Source of the DNA: Breviolum minutum Mf 1.05b.01
Lineage: Eukaryota; Sar; Dinophyceae; Suessiales; Symbiodiniaceae
Direction of reading: 5' to 3'
NCBI GenBank assembly: GCA_000507305.1
Contig: DF240792.1
Span: forward strand, 1 to 64,000
DNA length: 64,000 nt
Below the pieces are notes generated by a model. The model worked only from the letters and a program-made list of their open reading frames with translations. It did no database searches and was not told the origin of the DNA. The position numbers and the translations under genes are program-made. Positions 1-11,039 of the stretch are shown here, piece by piece. Numbering within the stretch: the first letter of the stretch is position 1; every line of letters starts with the position of its first letter.

Positions 1-308
1 TAAGCAGTGGAAACGTACATCAGCCGCAGGGGCATTTCAATAAAGACGACGCGGAAAGCCAGTACATATGGGTGGTTCAAAAAGAGCACCATTTTGGTGT
101 GGAGTGACACGGATTGAAATGGCAATTGTTTGTTCGTTTTTGTTGGTATGCTTTGTTTGAGACATCATCCAAGACATATTTTTTGATTTACATGTTTTTA
201 TCCACAAAAAATCTGGAATCATATTTGTATAATACATTGAATATGTTCTATACAAGAGACACGAAAAAATCCATTGATTTTAACTTCCATTTGTTTTCTA
301 AATTTTAG

Positions 309-505
309 CAAACGAAACCTGCAAATGCCGAATCCAAAAAGAAAACCTGACGTCATTCCTCACCGTGTCAAGGTTACGGAGCCTTCATGCCTTGGTGAAG
401 GAAAAAGTTAATGAGCTTCATGCCTTCGTGAATGAGAAAGTCGATGTGGTGGATGTGAAAGTGAATGATCTTGGGGGCACTTTGCAAAGTCACTTGGTTT
501 TGGTT
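309..505 (+). CDS. exon of a coiled-coil-like protein with 11-codon repeats
   Basis: Unidentified protein. After a TTTTAG acceptor the frame stays open. From 383 it carries an 11-codon tandem repeat (LHALVKEKVNE, then LHAFVNEKVDV, then a degenerate VDVKVNDLGGT). Repeat 1 (383-415) and repeat 2 (416-448) differ mostly by conservative changes, as expected if the peptide is under selection. Hydrophobic positions alternate with Lys/Glu, which suggests a long amphipathic helix or coiled coil. The 3' limit is uncertain because no strong donor is obvious near 500. A second coiled-coil-like exon lies at 1129-1193, so the two may belong to one gene. Confidence 0.45.
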
Positions 506-738
506 GAATGTGAAACACCATTTGAAAACAGGGGTTGTTTTTTTTGGGGGGGGTTGGGGGGAGGTTCTGTAGTGCTGTCCAAATATATGGAGTGATCTTT
601 AAGTGAATCAAATTCATTTCCGGAAAACTGGCCCAGAATTCACCTATATACAACTTTATACTTTTAACTAATTTTTCATGCAATGGAAACACTTGTTTTT
701 TTTGTTTAACGACGGTGTTTGGGAGGACTTTTTTGCAG

Positions 739-908
739 GACCAAACTTCAGGGGTGATGTATTCAATTTGGACGTGAATCCTCATCCCCCAAAAATGCCT
801 TTCAGTCAATTGGCGATTGGCACACTAGTGAAATATTTCCATTCACCAAGATTGGAGTCAAGTTCACTCTTGCACGTTCGTCTCCTGTCACTCAAAATGT
901 CAAAATAA
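739..908 (+). CDS. candidate exon, unknown product
   Basis: Opens directly after a strong acceptor (TTTTTTGCAG at 729-738) and runs about 56 codons to a TAA. The peptide (for example NFRGDVFNLDVNPHPPKMPF) matches no family I know. The support is only the acceptor and the open frame, so this could be chance. Confidence 0.25.
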
Positions 909-966
909 AGAGTTCCCTGAAGTCAATTTTCGCTAGACATTTCATGTCTCCCAAGCAACTCGACGA

Positions 967-1012
967 GATTGGATTCCGGAGTTTCGGGTGATTGGATTCC
1001 CAACTTTTGGGT
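967..1012 (+). repeat. 23-bp tandem duplication
   Basis: Two adjacent copies of a 23-bp unit beginning GATTGGATTCC and ending GGGT (967-989 and 990-1012), differing only in their middle. A possible small exon (937-988, peptide MSPKQLDEIGFRSF, then a GGTGATT donor-like site) ends inside the first copy. Confidence 0.75.
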
Positions 1013-1128
1013 GATACGCCTCTAACAGTGACTTCCCAATGGAAAGACCGTATTTTTGTTTTGGGCATTCTATTGTTTGCCTGGTCTGAAGGCAGTCGGA
1101 CCGGTCGTCGATCCCCGGGTCAGCGCAG

Positions 1129-1193
1129 GCAAATTGTCAAACATGGAACAGAAGATAGATCGATTGATGGAGCGTTTGGATTCAAAACTTTGA
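1129..1193 (+). CDS. candidate coiled-coil exon
   Basis: After a CAGCGCAG acceptor, one frame encodes LSNMEQKIDRLMERLDSKL followed by TGA. The charged, Leu/Met-spaced pattern is that of a short coiled coil. The upstream 40 bp are G+C-rich, unlike the surroundings. It may continue the protein of 309-505, but phase across the gap could not be established. Confidence 0.35.
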
Positions 1194-1344
1194 CCTCAAA
1201 TTCGAACATGTCTGGAACACTTGGAGACATCCAAACGTTTATTATGCAACATGTCCATGTGTTCATGATTTGTTTAGATATGCATAATGAATCTGAATCA
1301 GAAGAACATATACATACAGCTTTTACCTTAATCATCCGCTGCAG

Positions 1345-1459
1345 CTGCCATTGGTTCGGTTCCTCATGGTTCCTACAACTTCAGGCAAATCTCGGGTCCG
1401 TGTATTGGAGATAAGAATCCCGAAAGTCTCTTCATGACTCGGACCGTACATTCTGCAAG
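1345..1459 (+). CDS. candidate exon, unknown product
   Basis: Starts after CGCTGCAG and ends at AAG|GTCTTG. It is open throughout in one frame, with the peptide GSYNFRQISGPCIGDKNPES in its centre. Both boundaries are plausible and the segment is richer in G+C than its flanks. No family recognised. Confidence 0.35.
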
Positions 1460-1743
1460 GTCTTGACCTACAAAGTGCTACAGCAATCTATAGAACATCT
1501 AGAATCTCCATACCGATACAATGTGTTTACACTATATACGTATATATACATGATTGATATATATATATATATAGTGTATAGTGATGATGCAGCTTGTAAC
1601 TCTGCAGAAAGTCCATGCCTGCACATTAGATCTTTACATTTGATGCAAGTCTCCGTGGACATGTGCGTAAACGCCTTTGCATGATGGCCAGTTAAACGGT
1701 CAGATGCAGTCAGTTACGTTAGCACTGCGCAGTAATTGTTTAG

Positions 1744-2244
1744 ATGTGGAAAATCCATCACCACGAAGTTCATGACAATGAAATGCTCGGCATGCCTCCT
1801 GTGATGTGGTGGTCTACAAGAGGGGCACAGAAAAAGACACCATGTATTCAAAATTATTGTTGCCACTCAACGCTTAAAAAAAAAAAGCTGCCTAGTAAGA
1901 TGCGGAATATGGATAGTGGACATTTGGATGGGTTTTTTCCACATGAAATTTGCGCTAAAAGCGCACTGAGATCTGTGAATCTCCGTTGGCCGATTTTGTC
2001 GGAGATCGGCCACTTTTTGCATCCAGGCTTGAAAGTCAGATTCAGTACTAAAACCCTGAAGAAATCAGCGGGGCCTGCTGAACTTCTTGTAGATCCCAAA
2101 CGGGGAGCTTTTTGGACCTCGTTGCCTTGCTTTGATGTGCTTGAAGGTGGACCAAAGCGAAGCAATGAAGTCGATCTTGCCGAACAGCTGTGCAGCTTTC
2201 ACGGCCCTATTTGGCTCTCAAAATGTTGTTTTTGTTCTAGTTAA
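1744..2244 (+). CDS. 166-codon ORF, unknown product
   Basis: The longest uninterrupted ATG-initiated frame on the + strand. Its last third overlaps, in another frame, the small spliced model at 2135-2408, and a 103-codon frame is also open on the opposite strand over 1854-2165, so at most one is real. The C-terminal part is acidic (EGGPKRSNEVDLAEQL), while the N-terminal part contains a run of lysines from an A-tract. No domain recognised. Length is the main evidence. Confidence 0.25.
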   Translation: MWKIHHHEVHDNEMLGMPPVMWWSTRGAQKKTPCIQNYCCHSTLKKKKLPSKMRNMDSGHLDGFFPHEICAKSALRSVNLRWPILSEIGHFLHPGLKVRFSTKTLKKSAGPAELLVDPKRGAFWTSLPCFDVLEGGPKRSNEVDLAEQLCSFHGPIWLSKCCFCSS

Positions 2245-2408
2245 CATGGTAAGAACATTGTATAAGTTATATAGAACCAAACCTGCTGATATCTTGAAAA
2301 GATTTGTAAGTTTGCTGTTTTTCATGTCTTTCCCGCTGTTTTTGGGTTTTGTAGAAGCACTGCCCAAAAGTTGACTCTCTTCAATGCGTTTTTCCTGGAA
2401 TGATTTGA
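2135..2408 (+). CDS. small two-exon gene model, unknown product
   Basis: Exon 1 runs from ATG 2135 to 2305. The donor is a consensus GTAAGT. The 49-nt intron (2306-2354) is T-rich and ends TTTTGTAG. Exon 2 (2355-2408) continues in phase 0 for 17 codons to TGA. Predicted product is about 74 aa, with a hydrophobic stretch (AAFTALFGSQNVVFVLVNMV) followed by a basic segment. No family recognised. The canonical donor, polypyrimidine tract and matched phase are the support. A competing frame is described under 1744-2244. Confidence 0.4.
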
Positions 2409-2452
2409 ACAAGATCATCACGACGCATGATTTGAACAAGATCATCACGGCA
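2400..2452 (+). repeat. 27-bp tandem duplication
   Basis: Two copies, offset by 27 bp, of a unit beginning ATGATTTGAACAAGATCATC (2400 and 2427). The unit is a multiple of three and sits at the 3' end of the model at 2135-2408, where it supplies the TGA stop. Confidence 0.85.
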
Positions 2453-4460
2453 GCAGACAGTCTGTGTGGTAAAACAGTTGCTGGATAAGCCTGCAGGGCT
2501 CAGGAGATGAATGAAGAAAATAATGAATCTTGAATATAGCAGCGCATGTTTGATGCACATTCCAAGTTTCAATGGATTTGTTGAGTTTCAATGGATTTGT
2601 CTGACAGGGTGCCATGTAGAAGGATTGTAGATCTTTGCTCTCCCCCCATGGCATATGGGACAATGTGGGAACAGATTTTGACAAGGCAAATCTGGATTCC
2701 TGGAGTGATGATTATATAAGCTACCAATGAATCATTTCCCTCTCCTTTGTGGGGTTCCTTGAAATGCATGGAATTTTGTCGAACATCACTGTCACTGATT
2801 GGCATCATGAACTCTTAAAACATCATGATTAAAGACTGTGACTAAATAAACATGATCAACAAAAAATTGGTGTCATATAAGTAGTGGCCTTTATTTTTGC
2901 TCGCTTCTTGATAAGTCATTGTGTTGACCCCCAAACCTAGTCATTTGAGCAGATATCCCCTTCTGTTTCACCATACATGAGAACACTATACTCAAGGGGT
3001 TTATATGAAATGCACAAATGTCAGGGATTTCGTCCAAAGGCAGGGCCACAACAAAGAGATATCTTGTATATCTGATTGTACATATTTTTTGTAAAGTCGT
3101 ATCCAAAGTTGCAGTTTGTCTACAACCTATGCAAGGCTGTAGGCCTCTTCATTCGAGTACCTTGAAGCCTTGATTTGGTTGGCCCAAGAGGATGGCTTAT
3201 CGATGTAGAAACCATAGTGTTTAGTACGTTCATGTCATTGCTGCTTGGCAGTGGTGTATATATCCTGGTAGATATGTAGCTGCAATAGATTTGGTGGACC
3301 TCTTAGGATATTGAGGAAGCGATAAATGGACCTGGGTATTTGTTATGGAACATAGAAATGATTTAGTTCTGGTGACTTTTAGCCGCCCAGAAGTTCTCCC
3401 AGATCCATGAAAGGGAAGAATGGATCCGATCCGTGAAAAACAATGACACTGTCATTGTGTGATCCATACTTCCATACTTTCTTAAACCCCAACTTCCTTT
3501 TTAAAGAAATGGTCGCAAAAGCTCTATATTTTTGATGTCCAGCACTCTGCTGGTCAACAAACAAACCATCCAAGGCAACTGCAGAGATCATGAATGAAGG
3601 ATACAAAGTCTACAACATTTGGTCCAGAACCTCCTGAATACTAAGGTTGAATTCAAGTGCATTAATTTTGAGGTTCTAGCGCTTAGTTTTCAGGAAAGTA
3701 TTCCAGACTTTTTGTGGTGCGTTTTGGTAAGCTATTATCGATTTGCTTCTTTGAAGCTTCTTTTTCTCAAACTGCAAGACAAGGATAAGTGTGGTCGAAC
3801 CAGTTTAACACCAGCATTATGCAGATATTCACAAGATAGTTTCAATCAATGTAATAACACAACAATTCTAACTCCAACGTTTGAGATAACATGTACCACG
3901 CAAAACAGACGTTTTATCTTGGCTTGGTAGTTCTTTGCTTCAAACTACCTTTGGCACGAAGCAGACAACAAGAAACTTCAGAGACATCATGACATGCCTA
4001 CACTGCCACCTGAATGAACACCCCCTATGTTTTCACGTAATAATCGCGTAAATACTGGACAATTCACGTAGTAAGCAGCACACACAGCCCTGTGTGGCTG
4101 GTGGGTTTTTCACTATGGCGCCAGAGATGAACGACTCCATGTTGTCAATGACATTGAATTGTCCTGCACTTGGTGTCTTGGAATTGCTCAGTTTGTTTTC
4201 CATGATTTTTATTTTTGGACTATTGGATGTGAGGCAGGAAGCATAGATATTTGTATGCGTGTGTTTCAATACCATCAACCAATGTACCAATCATGATCAA
4301 TCCTTCATAGGTCACGTTGTGTTCTTGTTGGTTCGACTTGATTGCTGAGAGTTTTATGGTGTAAAAACATCATTTTACAGCGACTTTGTGCCACATTCGA
4401 GCAGCGAACTGATGGACCGGGTGATGCCTTGTAAAAGTAGTATTCACAATAGAATATGGT
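2453..4460. other. region with only weak exon-like segments
   Basis: No confident gene. Short open segments after possible acceptors on the + strand: 2628-2730 (GIWDNVGTDFDKANLDSWS), 3143-3205 (ASSFEYLEALIWLAQEDG), 3391-3462 (KFSQIHEREEWIRSVKNND), 3931-4017 (WHEADNKKLQRHHDMPTLPP), and 4115-4246 starting with ATG and ending in a hydrophobic tail (LELLSLFSMIFIFGLLDV). Each could be a real exon or chance. A short tandem repeat of TTTCAATGGATTTGT lies at about 2567-2600. Confidence 0.4.
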
Positions 4461-4570
4461 GGGGGTATCCCCCACCCCACTAACAGTGAAATAATAATCT
4501 GTTCATTTTTATGAAGGCCCCCCTATAAACCTTCACAAACTCCACTGTTAAATGGGCCGGGGATACCCCC
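4461..4570. mobile_element. MITE-like inverted-repeat element (singleton)
   Basis: About 110 bp with terminal inverted repeats. The left end begins GGGGGTATCCCC and continues to CTAACAGTG. The right end, read on the other strand, is GGGGGTATCCCCGGCCC...TTAACAGTG. There is no coding capacity. The AACAGTG core resembles the inner arm of family C elements, so it may be a distant member. Confidence 0.7.
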
Positions 4571-5830
4571 AATGGTCCGTCAATGTGAGGGTAAAACACT
4601 CCAAGAGTTGCAGGGAAACCGGAGATGGATGAAGTATTGGAAAAAAACGAACCATGAAAAACGACCATGATATTGCAAAACAAAGATTAATCACTAATTC
4701 TGCACTTTGTAGATAACTACAACTTAAGAAGTATTTTAGTCACTTTAGAATTCCATGCGCCAGATCTTTTTGTGGATTTCTATATCTCTTACGTTTAGAA
4801 TCCACCCGTTTTGGGACGATTGAAATCCCGGATGACGAGACCAACAAACGAGTCAAGGCGTTCAAAGTTGCTGGCTGGTCCGAGTGAAGAATTGTGTTCC
4901 TTAGATGGATTCATTTGGGCAATTTCTAGCGGCCAAACCGCCGGTTGGTCACCCCAAAATGGTGGCGATTGTAAGGGAATCTTCCCAAATTGTTACTGGG
5001 AGAATCCATAGTGGCTTTCACATTCCATTGTTACTGGGAGAGAGAGAGTATCCCAACATTTGATATCTTTTTAGTAGGGATTACTGGTTATATATTTTGA
5101 TTTACCACTGGGTTTAGTGGGAATTGTTGTTCTAATCCCAAAACGGTCCTGAATCAGGGAGACCTTCCGAAAATTGGAGAAACATGAAGCTTAGTGAAAC
5201 ACTTTAATTTACCTGGAGACCATCCAACGAAACGAAAATAGAACATGGCATGACATTTATAAATTGGATTTCGTGAAATGGTGAATTCCTTGCTTTCGGC
5301 TGCAGAAATCCATCAAGTTCTGAGAGAAGTCTTGAATGGAACTAACATCCTGGCCGGGCAAAACTGAAGCATCTCAGTGCTTAAGTCACTGTGTTGCAAC
5401 AACCTGAAACCACCAGAAAAACTCAACAGTTCTTGAAGTCTGGTTCGTCGGGCTGTTCAACTCGACGGGGGAGGGGCAATAGGCAACTCATTCGAAGTGC
5501 TATTGAATTGATGATTGGGGATCAATATCACACCTCTGGGGCCTTTGTGGTTAACATATTACTTTTAGATTTGCGCAGGATACACACCTTTGAGGATGGT
5601 GTCAAATAATAAGTATGAGGATCCATTGATATATTCACTTCATTGGGAAGTTTCCCTTATTGGACGCCAAAGTCAATGCTGTTTTACATGTAAAACCTGT
5701 TTTGAAAGTGAGTGTCTCCAATTATGTCGTATATATGTGACTGCGTAAAAATCTACTGCAGGTATGTTTTCGCGGTGTATACTCACATAGCCTTCGAAGG
5801 TGGAACATATTGTGTTTGGTCTCAGTGTAA
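4571..5830. other. region with weak exon-like segments
   Basis: Candidate + strand segments: 4799-4887 after TTTAG (IEIPDDETNKRVKAFKVAGW, then TGA), 5278-5367 beginning ATG (SLLSAAEIHQVLREVLNGTN), 5391-5609 (a 72-codon frame containing SGCSTRRGRGNRQLIRSAI) and 5651-5707 ending at a GTGAGT donor. None can be linked by phase. The motif ATTGTTACTGGGAGA is repeated at about 4990 and 5025. Confidence 0.4.
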
Positions 5831-6409
5831 ATGTGCTCCGAACGTGGTCAACTACCCAACAGTGAGGAAGGAGATGACTTGCTGAATTGCATCAATGATT
5901 TTCGCCATTCCCTGCAATCCAAAGATTTGATTGCATTGGACAAAGAGGCCGAGAAGCGAAACGCCTGGGTTTGTTTTTTTCCGGGAAGTTGTTGCATGAA
6001 AGATGAATTATACCCTATTTCATAGCCAACTTTTTGAGTGAAACATTTTGCACATGTTTGTAGGTCAAAGAAGGTCATGTGATTTAACCCCTTTTTGGGC
6101 GAGATTCACGGTCCTCAAGTGCACTCTACCCTGTCTATTGTTTCAGTGCAAGAAACTTCTTCCATCAGGAAAAGGATTCAACATCCAAGGGATTTTCCAC
6201 ACTGTGTCACTGTGTTTTTTGTTTGCCCCGATTCATCTTGTTGAAGGATCTGATATGATTTGCGTGATTCAAGTGGTAAGCTAACCTCAAGCACGTGTGA
6301 AAAAGGTTTGCAATATTCATGGACGAAATCCTTTTAAAAAAAACACTTGATCTAGGACGATTATCACGGTTTTCTGCAAAAACCCAACGGATTTGGGAAT
6401 CGCTGTTGA
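5831..6409 (+). CDS. three-exon gene model, unknown product
   Basis: Exons 5831-5968, 6147-6275 and 6356-6409 join entirely in phase 0 to give about 106 aa from an ATG to a TGA. Exon 1 is acidic and helical (EEGDDLLNCINDFRHSLQSK). Exon 2 follows TTGTTTCAG and ends at a consensus GTAAGC donor; it holds a hydrophobic segment (IFHTVSLCFLFAPIHLVEG). Exon 3 follows GATCTAG. Introns are 178 and 80 nt. The first donor (GTTTGT) is weak. No domain recognised. Exon 3 is also open in a second frame. Confidence 0.4.
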
Positions 6410-6996
6410 CCCCCAACCTCCCCCAAACCGAAAGTCGGTATCGACTCGTGGCCAGGGCACTTTGACTTCGGGTCAACAACTATTGATGGAACCTTGGATA
6501 GCCAAGTTCGTTTTGGAAATGCCTTTTTTGGGGAGGGGGCTACAATGTATCCTGGATATGCAGGATGGGATCCCATCCCATGAAATTCCATGTATGGTGT
6601 ATTTCACTACACTTAGACTAGCTGATATGTATGGTAAATTTAATAGTAACATACATGTATGAGTTATGGGCATGGGATTGTTTGGGTTATTCTTTTTGGC
6701 TTGGTGTCCCATGTTTCTTTTTGTTTGGCATCATGCAGTTGTGCCACTTTCAATATCTCCGGGAATGAGTTTATTTCTCATAGTCCATAAAAGTGTTGAC
6801 CATGTGCAATAGTATCAATTGTAAATGTTGGAACCAAACATGATGCTGATGATGGCTGTTTATATATGTATATGCATCACTATTTTGCCACCCATTTGCC
6901 ACTGCTTCGTTATGATTGGACTTTTGTTGTGTTTGGCTTTGTGACAATGTATTGCACAATTTTGACCGCCAAGATCTCTGCAAATGACCTTTCCAG

Positions 6997-7101
6997 GAAG
7001 GTCTTCTTTTCCAACGACTTGCAGAGTGGCAAGAAAGGCTTCGTCGTTGCCGAGAGATGGAGGAGGACCCGAACACCAGCTAAGCAGCGGAGACATGGAG
7101 G
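6997..7101 (+). CDS. candidate exon with two competing frames
   Basis: A G+C-richer segment between TTTCCAG (ends 6996) and a consensus GTGAGC donor at 7102. One frame reads EGLLFQRLAEWQERLRRCRE and stops at TAA 7081. The other stays open to the donor (NDLQSGKKGFVVAERWRRTR) and extends upstream to 6866. A homology search would decide which is translated. Confidence 0.3.
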
Positions 7102-8183
7102 GTGAGCGATCTTTTTTTTTTTAGAATTACCAAAACTTCATAAAACATTATCCAAAATATTTCGGTAGTTGATGGATATGTGATCAGATACTTGTGATAA
7201 GATCCTTGATTGTTCAATGATTCATGTCCATACCATCCATGGGACTGGTATATTTACCTACATTAAAACCATAAGAATCAATTACAGGTGTCTCTAAGCG
7301 CCGATGAAATGTTGAAAACTCGCATCTGAAGCTACTGTGGGAATGTTGGAGCAGCCTAGAAGCTCACCGTAACTTCACCCTCGAAGCACAAGGAATATAT
7401 GATCCTCCGAAAACGAACGAATGTTAAGTTGAAAAGGACCCAAGCATCATTTTTGAGGAGGTATGTTAGTTCGGGGGGGACTATACTTCGAGGACTATGC
7501 AAATTTAAACTTGACGAGATATGTAGTGAAAGACAACAGATTCCGCACAGATCCGCCGTAGAAAACAGATTCCGCAAAGTTCACCGATCAGCTGTTGAAA
7601 TCACACTTTTGATGCACAGAATCGGACCACATCAACGATATCCATTGCTGCAGGATTTTGTTCGTTTATGTGTCTATACATTTATTGTTTACCATGTCTA
7701 ACATCTTTTCCAACTTCCTGTGACAGCGAGATCGTGTCTCGAGTCTTCACATTGCATTATCATGCGAGATTGTTATTGGCTATCGTAGCGTATAAAGTAC
7801 TTGTTCGTTATGGGGTTTAGTTTCGGACAATTATGTATAGATCTTCCGAGACGATTATGCCATTATTTATGCAAAAAAAGAAACAAAAACGTGTACTGCC
7901 AGAAGCCAGGTGAGTCAGTGTGAGTCAGTGTCCACAACTTTGGAAAAAACCCAAGCAACCTGACCATGAATGGAGCACTGGAGCAGCTATGAAAGTCTTC
8001 CAGTCTAAATGATCGAAGGCCTCTCCACATTTTAGGCCGTTGATTGGGGAATCTGCTCCCAAGATCATCGACTACGAACACGTGGGTTAGGGGTCAGGGG
8101 ATAAGATAGGAATTCGTGTGTATGATTCTGTTTTCCATTAGAATCCATGGGGACACCATGGAAGATATACGAAAAGTAGCGTT
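7102..8183. other. region with weak exon-like segments
   Basis: Contains a half copy of family D (about 7235-7265), an open stretch 7332-7460 that ends exactly at a consensus GAG|GTATGT donor but is broken by one in-frame TAA at 7425, and a 100-codon frame at 7399-7701 in which the words ACAGATTCCGCA and GAAAACAGATTCCGCA repeat. Nothing firm otherwise. A GTGAGTCAGT duplication lies at about 7910-7930. Confidence 0.35.
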
Positions 8184-8554
8184 ATGGGATACGCAAGTGG
8201 GACAACCCCACCCCCATCATTGATTCAGCTCCAGGAGAAGAAGACCTGGGAGAGCAAGATTCAGCAAATCCGTGGCTTAGCATCACTTGGATCTAAGGAC
8301 ATCTCAATTGTCATCGCCCTAAGTGTAGCTGACAAGCTATACAACCACCATTTTTGCAAATTCTAATCTCAAATTGTGTGTGTTTTCGTCCATTTGTTTT
8401 TCCAAGTTTCAGATTCTATTTTGCAGTCCGAAACTTCGTCCTGTAAGTCGTTCCGTTGTTCACCGATTTTCCACAAGAGATTTCAGGGTCCGAAAATGTG
8501 TTGGCAGGTGTGGAATACATCCGAGAGGCACAGCTTGCAGCTTCGGGTTCTTGA
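8184..8554 (+). CDS. gene model with a 16-nt micro-exon, unknown product
   Basis: ATG 8184 opens a 47-codon exon to 8324 (QLQEKKTWESKIQQIRGLAS). A GTAGCT donor and TTTTGCAG acceptor frame a 102-nt intron. A 16-nt exon (8427-8442) ends at a consensus GTAAGT, and a 44-nt intron ends GATTTCAG. The last exon (8487-8554) reads ENVLAGVEYIREAQLAASGS, then TGA. Phases agree at both junctions. Alternatively the frame at 8427-8585 is read without splicing (ERHSLQLRVLDKVMSDETTV, then TAA). No family recognised. Confidence 0.35.
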
Positions 8555-8585
8555 CAAAGTGATGAGTGATGAAACAACCGTTTAA

Positions 8586-10413
8586 AAGTTTAGATAGAAT
8601 GTTACTATTATGTTTAATATGTTTATTATGTTACTGTTACAGTGATTCATATCATAATATCTTCAAACTATGTAATCTTTACCAATGGCTTTTGTTTCAG
8701 TGGAGAGCTGCTATACGTTTTGGTTGAGGTGTTTTTTTAACTAAGAAATGACTGAAACCAAGTGGATTACTCAATCATCTTCAAACCTTTTAGGATTGGT
8801 ACCCGGGCAGACGAAGATAATCGAAGATAACTGGCTGGAAAATCAACCATTTGCCGGTCATGTTAGTTTTTGGGGGTGTATCTGCAATACCGAAATGTGA
8901 TTTGCATTAAGCTTGGTGAATGGTTTTTAATATTCGCCCTGATGTGATCTCTTTGGGACAAAGCTTCCCATTTTAGCCCATGTATTTTTTTTTGTGTGGG
9001 TTTGAAACCCTTGCCTGTCTATCATAGTTATATAATCTTTTGATACTTGTAACTGCAACCAGTACTGTACAGCCCATACGTGCAAATGCCTATGAATTTA
9101 CTATGTGTTTATATATAATATAATACATGCATACATATTCAACCGCTGCAACAATGGGTGAAGATTCCAGTGACAATTCTTTCACCTCACAGGATGGGAA
9201 TCCAGCAACAATTCCACCAATAGGTTTCTAAAAAAGCCCACAGCTTGGGACATGACTTTTAAGAGTCCAATCATGTTTTTTTTAAATTTGGGTTTGGGGG
9301 GAAGTTGAGAGTGAGGTCATGATTCTGAATTGCAAGCCCCTTTTTTTGTTATAACAAACCATCACCTTCAGCATCAAACTCGCCAACTCGTTCTGTGCAT
9401 TTTCTCCATGTTTTTTTTTTCCGAAATCTGCAGATCGAGATGTATCGATTAAAGCTTCGAGCCTATGAACGTGGGAGACAACCACAAGACCACAGACACA
9501 GCAGCTCGCATTGACAGTCTAAGGTGAGATGCCCACCTGATAGACTGAAGTCTGTAGAACATGGGAACAATGTAACGAATGCCCTATGTATTTCTGTACC
9601 TCTGCACATTTACATGTCATAGATTATGATATTGGTGACATGTAGTATGTAGTCTTGTTTTTGATTTATATTCATCCGTGTCCATGCACATGCAATCAGA
9701 AGCGCCAGATTTTGCCGTTTTTGCTGGACATCTCAAAGTCAGTGATTTGATGGATGGCTTTGAAGTATGATACCTGAGAATACACCTGGAAAAGGAAAGC
9801 CATCTTAGAAAAAATCATGATCAGGTTCTGTATTAACCTTCGTGGGTGTAGCTGTCCAAACTACCACACAAGAAGTAAATGCCACCGAGCAACAGATGTT
9901 TCATAAGGTCACACAAAGCCATTTGAGGGATCAGTGGTTTAGAGACCTCTTAAACTATTTTCCAATTCGACCAACTTCTACCAGCCTAGTTGTATATGGT
10001 TAGTTTTGGTCATGTCTAACAACCATGATGGGAAATATATATATATATATACAAAATATCTAACAGCCATTGTGCTTCATAGTTTTGCCGGTTTGCCCAT
10101 GGACTGCAGATTCAGGTTCCATGTCTGGCCTTCGAGACACAGCTTGCCAGACAGCATCTCGGATTGAAGTTGGTTTACAACTCTGTGGGGACTGAAGTAA
10201 ACCCCCTCTGAGATATGTTGAGTGTCGTAAGAAAAATATCAAAAGATACATATGTGACTGTTTATATAATACTCATAAGGGAGAAGTGATTTTGCATTAT
10301 TCCGCTCGTTGGAAGATATGGTCTGGATGTTTTATTTGAAAAACTGAAAAACTGGTAAGATGTTCCCTTTTTCCTACATATTGTTTTGTTTATCTCATGC
10401 TATTTCGTTGCAG
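8586..10413. other. region with weak exon-like segments
   Basis: Candidate + strand pieces: 8794-8900 (KIIEDNWLENQPFAGHVSFW), 9154-9231 from ATG (MGEDSSDNSFTSQDGNPATI), 9434-9514 after CTGCAG (IEMYRLKLRAYERGRQPQDH), 9690-9770 from ATG (MQSEAPDFAVFAGHLKVSDL) and 10110-10211 after CTGCAG (CLAFETQLARQHLGLKLVYN). A good GTAAGA donor at 10355 faces the TTGCAG acceptor at 10413. An AT microsatellite lies at about 10038-10052. Confidence 0.35.
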
Positions 10414-10567
10414 ATTTTTTGGCAACAAAAGAAGCAGAGTTGCTCAAAGCATCCATGACGAAGCTGGATTCAAGATGACGTATGGTGGAATTATGGTGGA
10501 ATCATGTGACGTCACTCCACAAGAATTCCCTTTAGTGACCAGGATGACCACTCCCTCATATTTTTGA
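10414..10567 (+). CDS. candidate exon, unknown product
   Basis: Begins after a strong acceptor (TTTCGTTGCAG). Two frames are attractive: a 50-codon frame to TGA 10565 (RSRVAQSIHDEAGFKMTYGG) and a shorter one (FLATKEAELLKASMTKLDSR, then TGA). The upstream GTAAGA at 10355 would give a 59-nt intron. The junction with the upstream frame that fits the longer option creates TGA, so the model is unresolved. Confidence 0.25.
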
Positions 10568-10589
10568 CTACAAAACGAGTGGCTCATTA

Positions 10590-10814
10590 TTGACTCCATG
10601 TTGTGTTGTCCAAGTGGTCGACATTTCCGAAATCAATGGCAGAAAGTTCCACCAAATGGTGGATCCAAAGATGGACGATTTTCGCTCAGGAGATGCAGTC
10701 ACCCTTGGGAGAGATCGTCTCGTTGTGGGAGAAGCTGGTCTTACTTCAAGGGTGTTGTTAACGCAGGCGTTTCTGTTGCCGATGTTAAAATCCAACATAT
10801 CCATAATGGCTTAA
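10590..10814 (+). CDS. candidate exon, unknown product
   Basis: An open frame of 74 codons whose centre is G+C-richer than its flanks (DPKMDDFRSGDAVTLGRDRL). A CCAAG acceptor-like site lies at about 10613. It ends at TAA just after a hydrophobic LLTQAFLLPMLKS. No family recognised. Confidence 0.3.
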   Translation: MTPCCVVQVVDISEINGRKFHQMVDPKMDDFRSGDAVTLGRDRLVVGEAGLTSRVLLTQAFLLPMLKSNISIMA

Positions 10815-11039
10815 AGGCCTGAACACCTGCCTTGCGTCAGTCTCACAATAATCATCAGTGTGATTGGGAGACTGGAAGTTATCTTCTAGTACTTATCTTC
10901 ACTATTGGATGTTAAAGGGAGGGGGACGGGGCAAGATTGTCCCATAATCATTGTCAAGGAAGGGTGAACAGGGTGAACCGATATCAACGAGTTTTTATTG
11001 AGATAAAGAATCTCATTGGTGATGACAACCCTCCCATGA

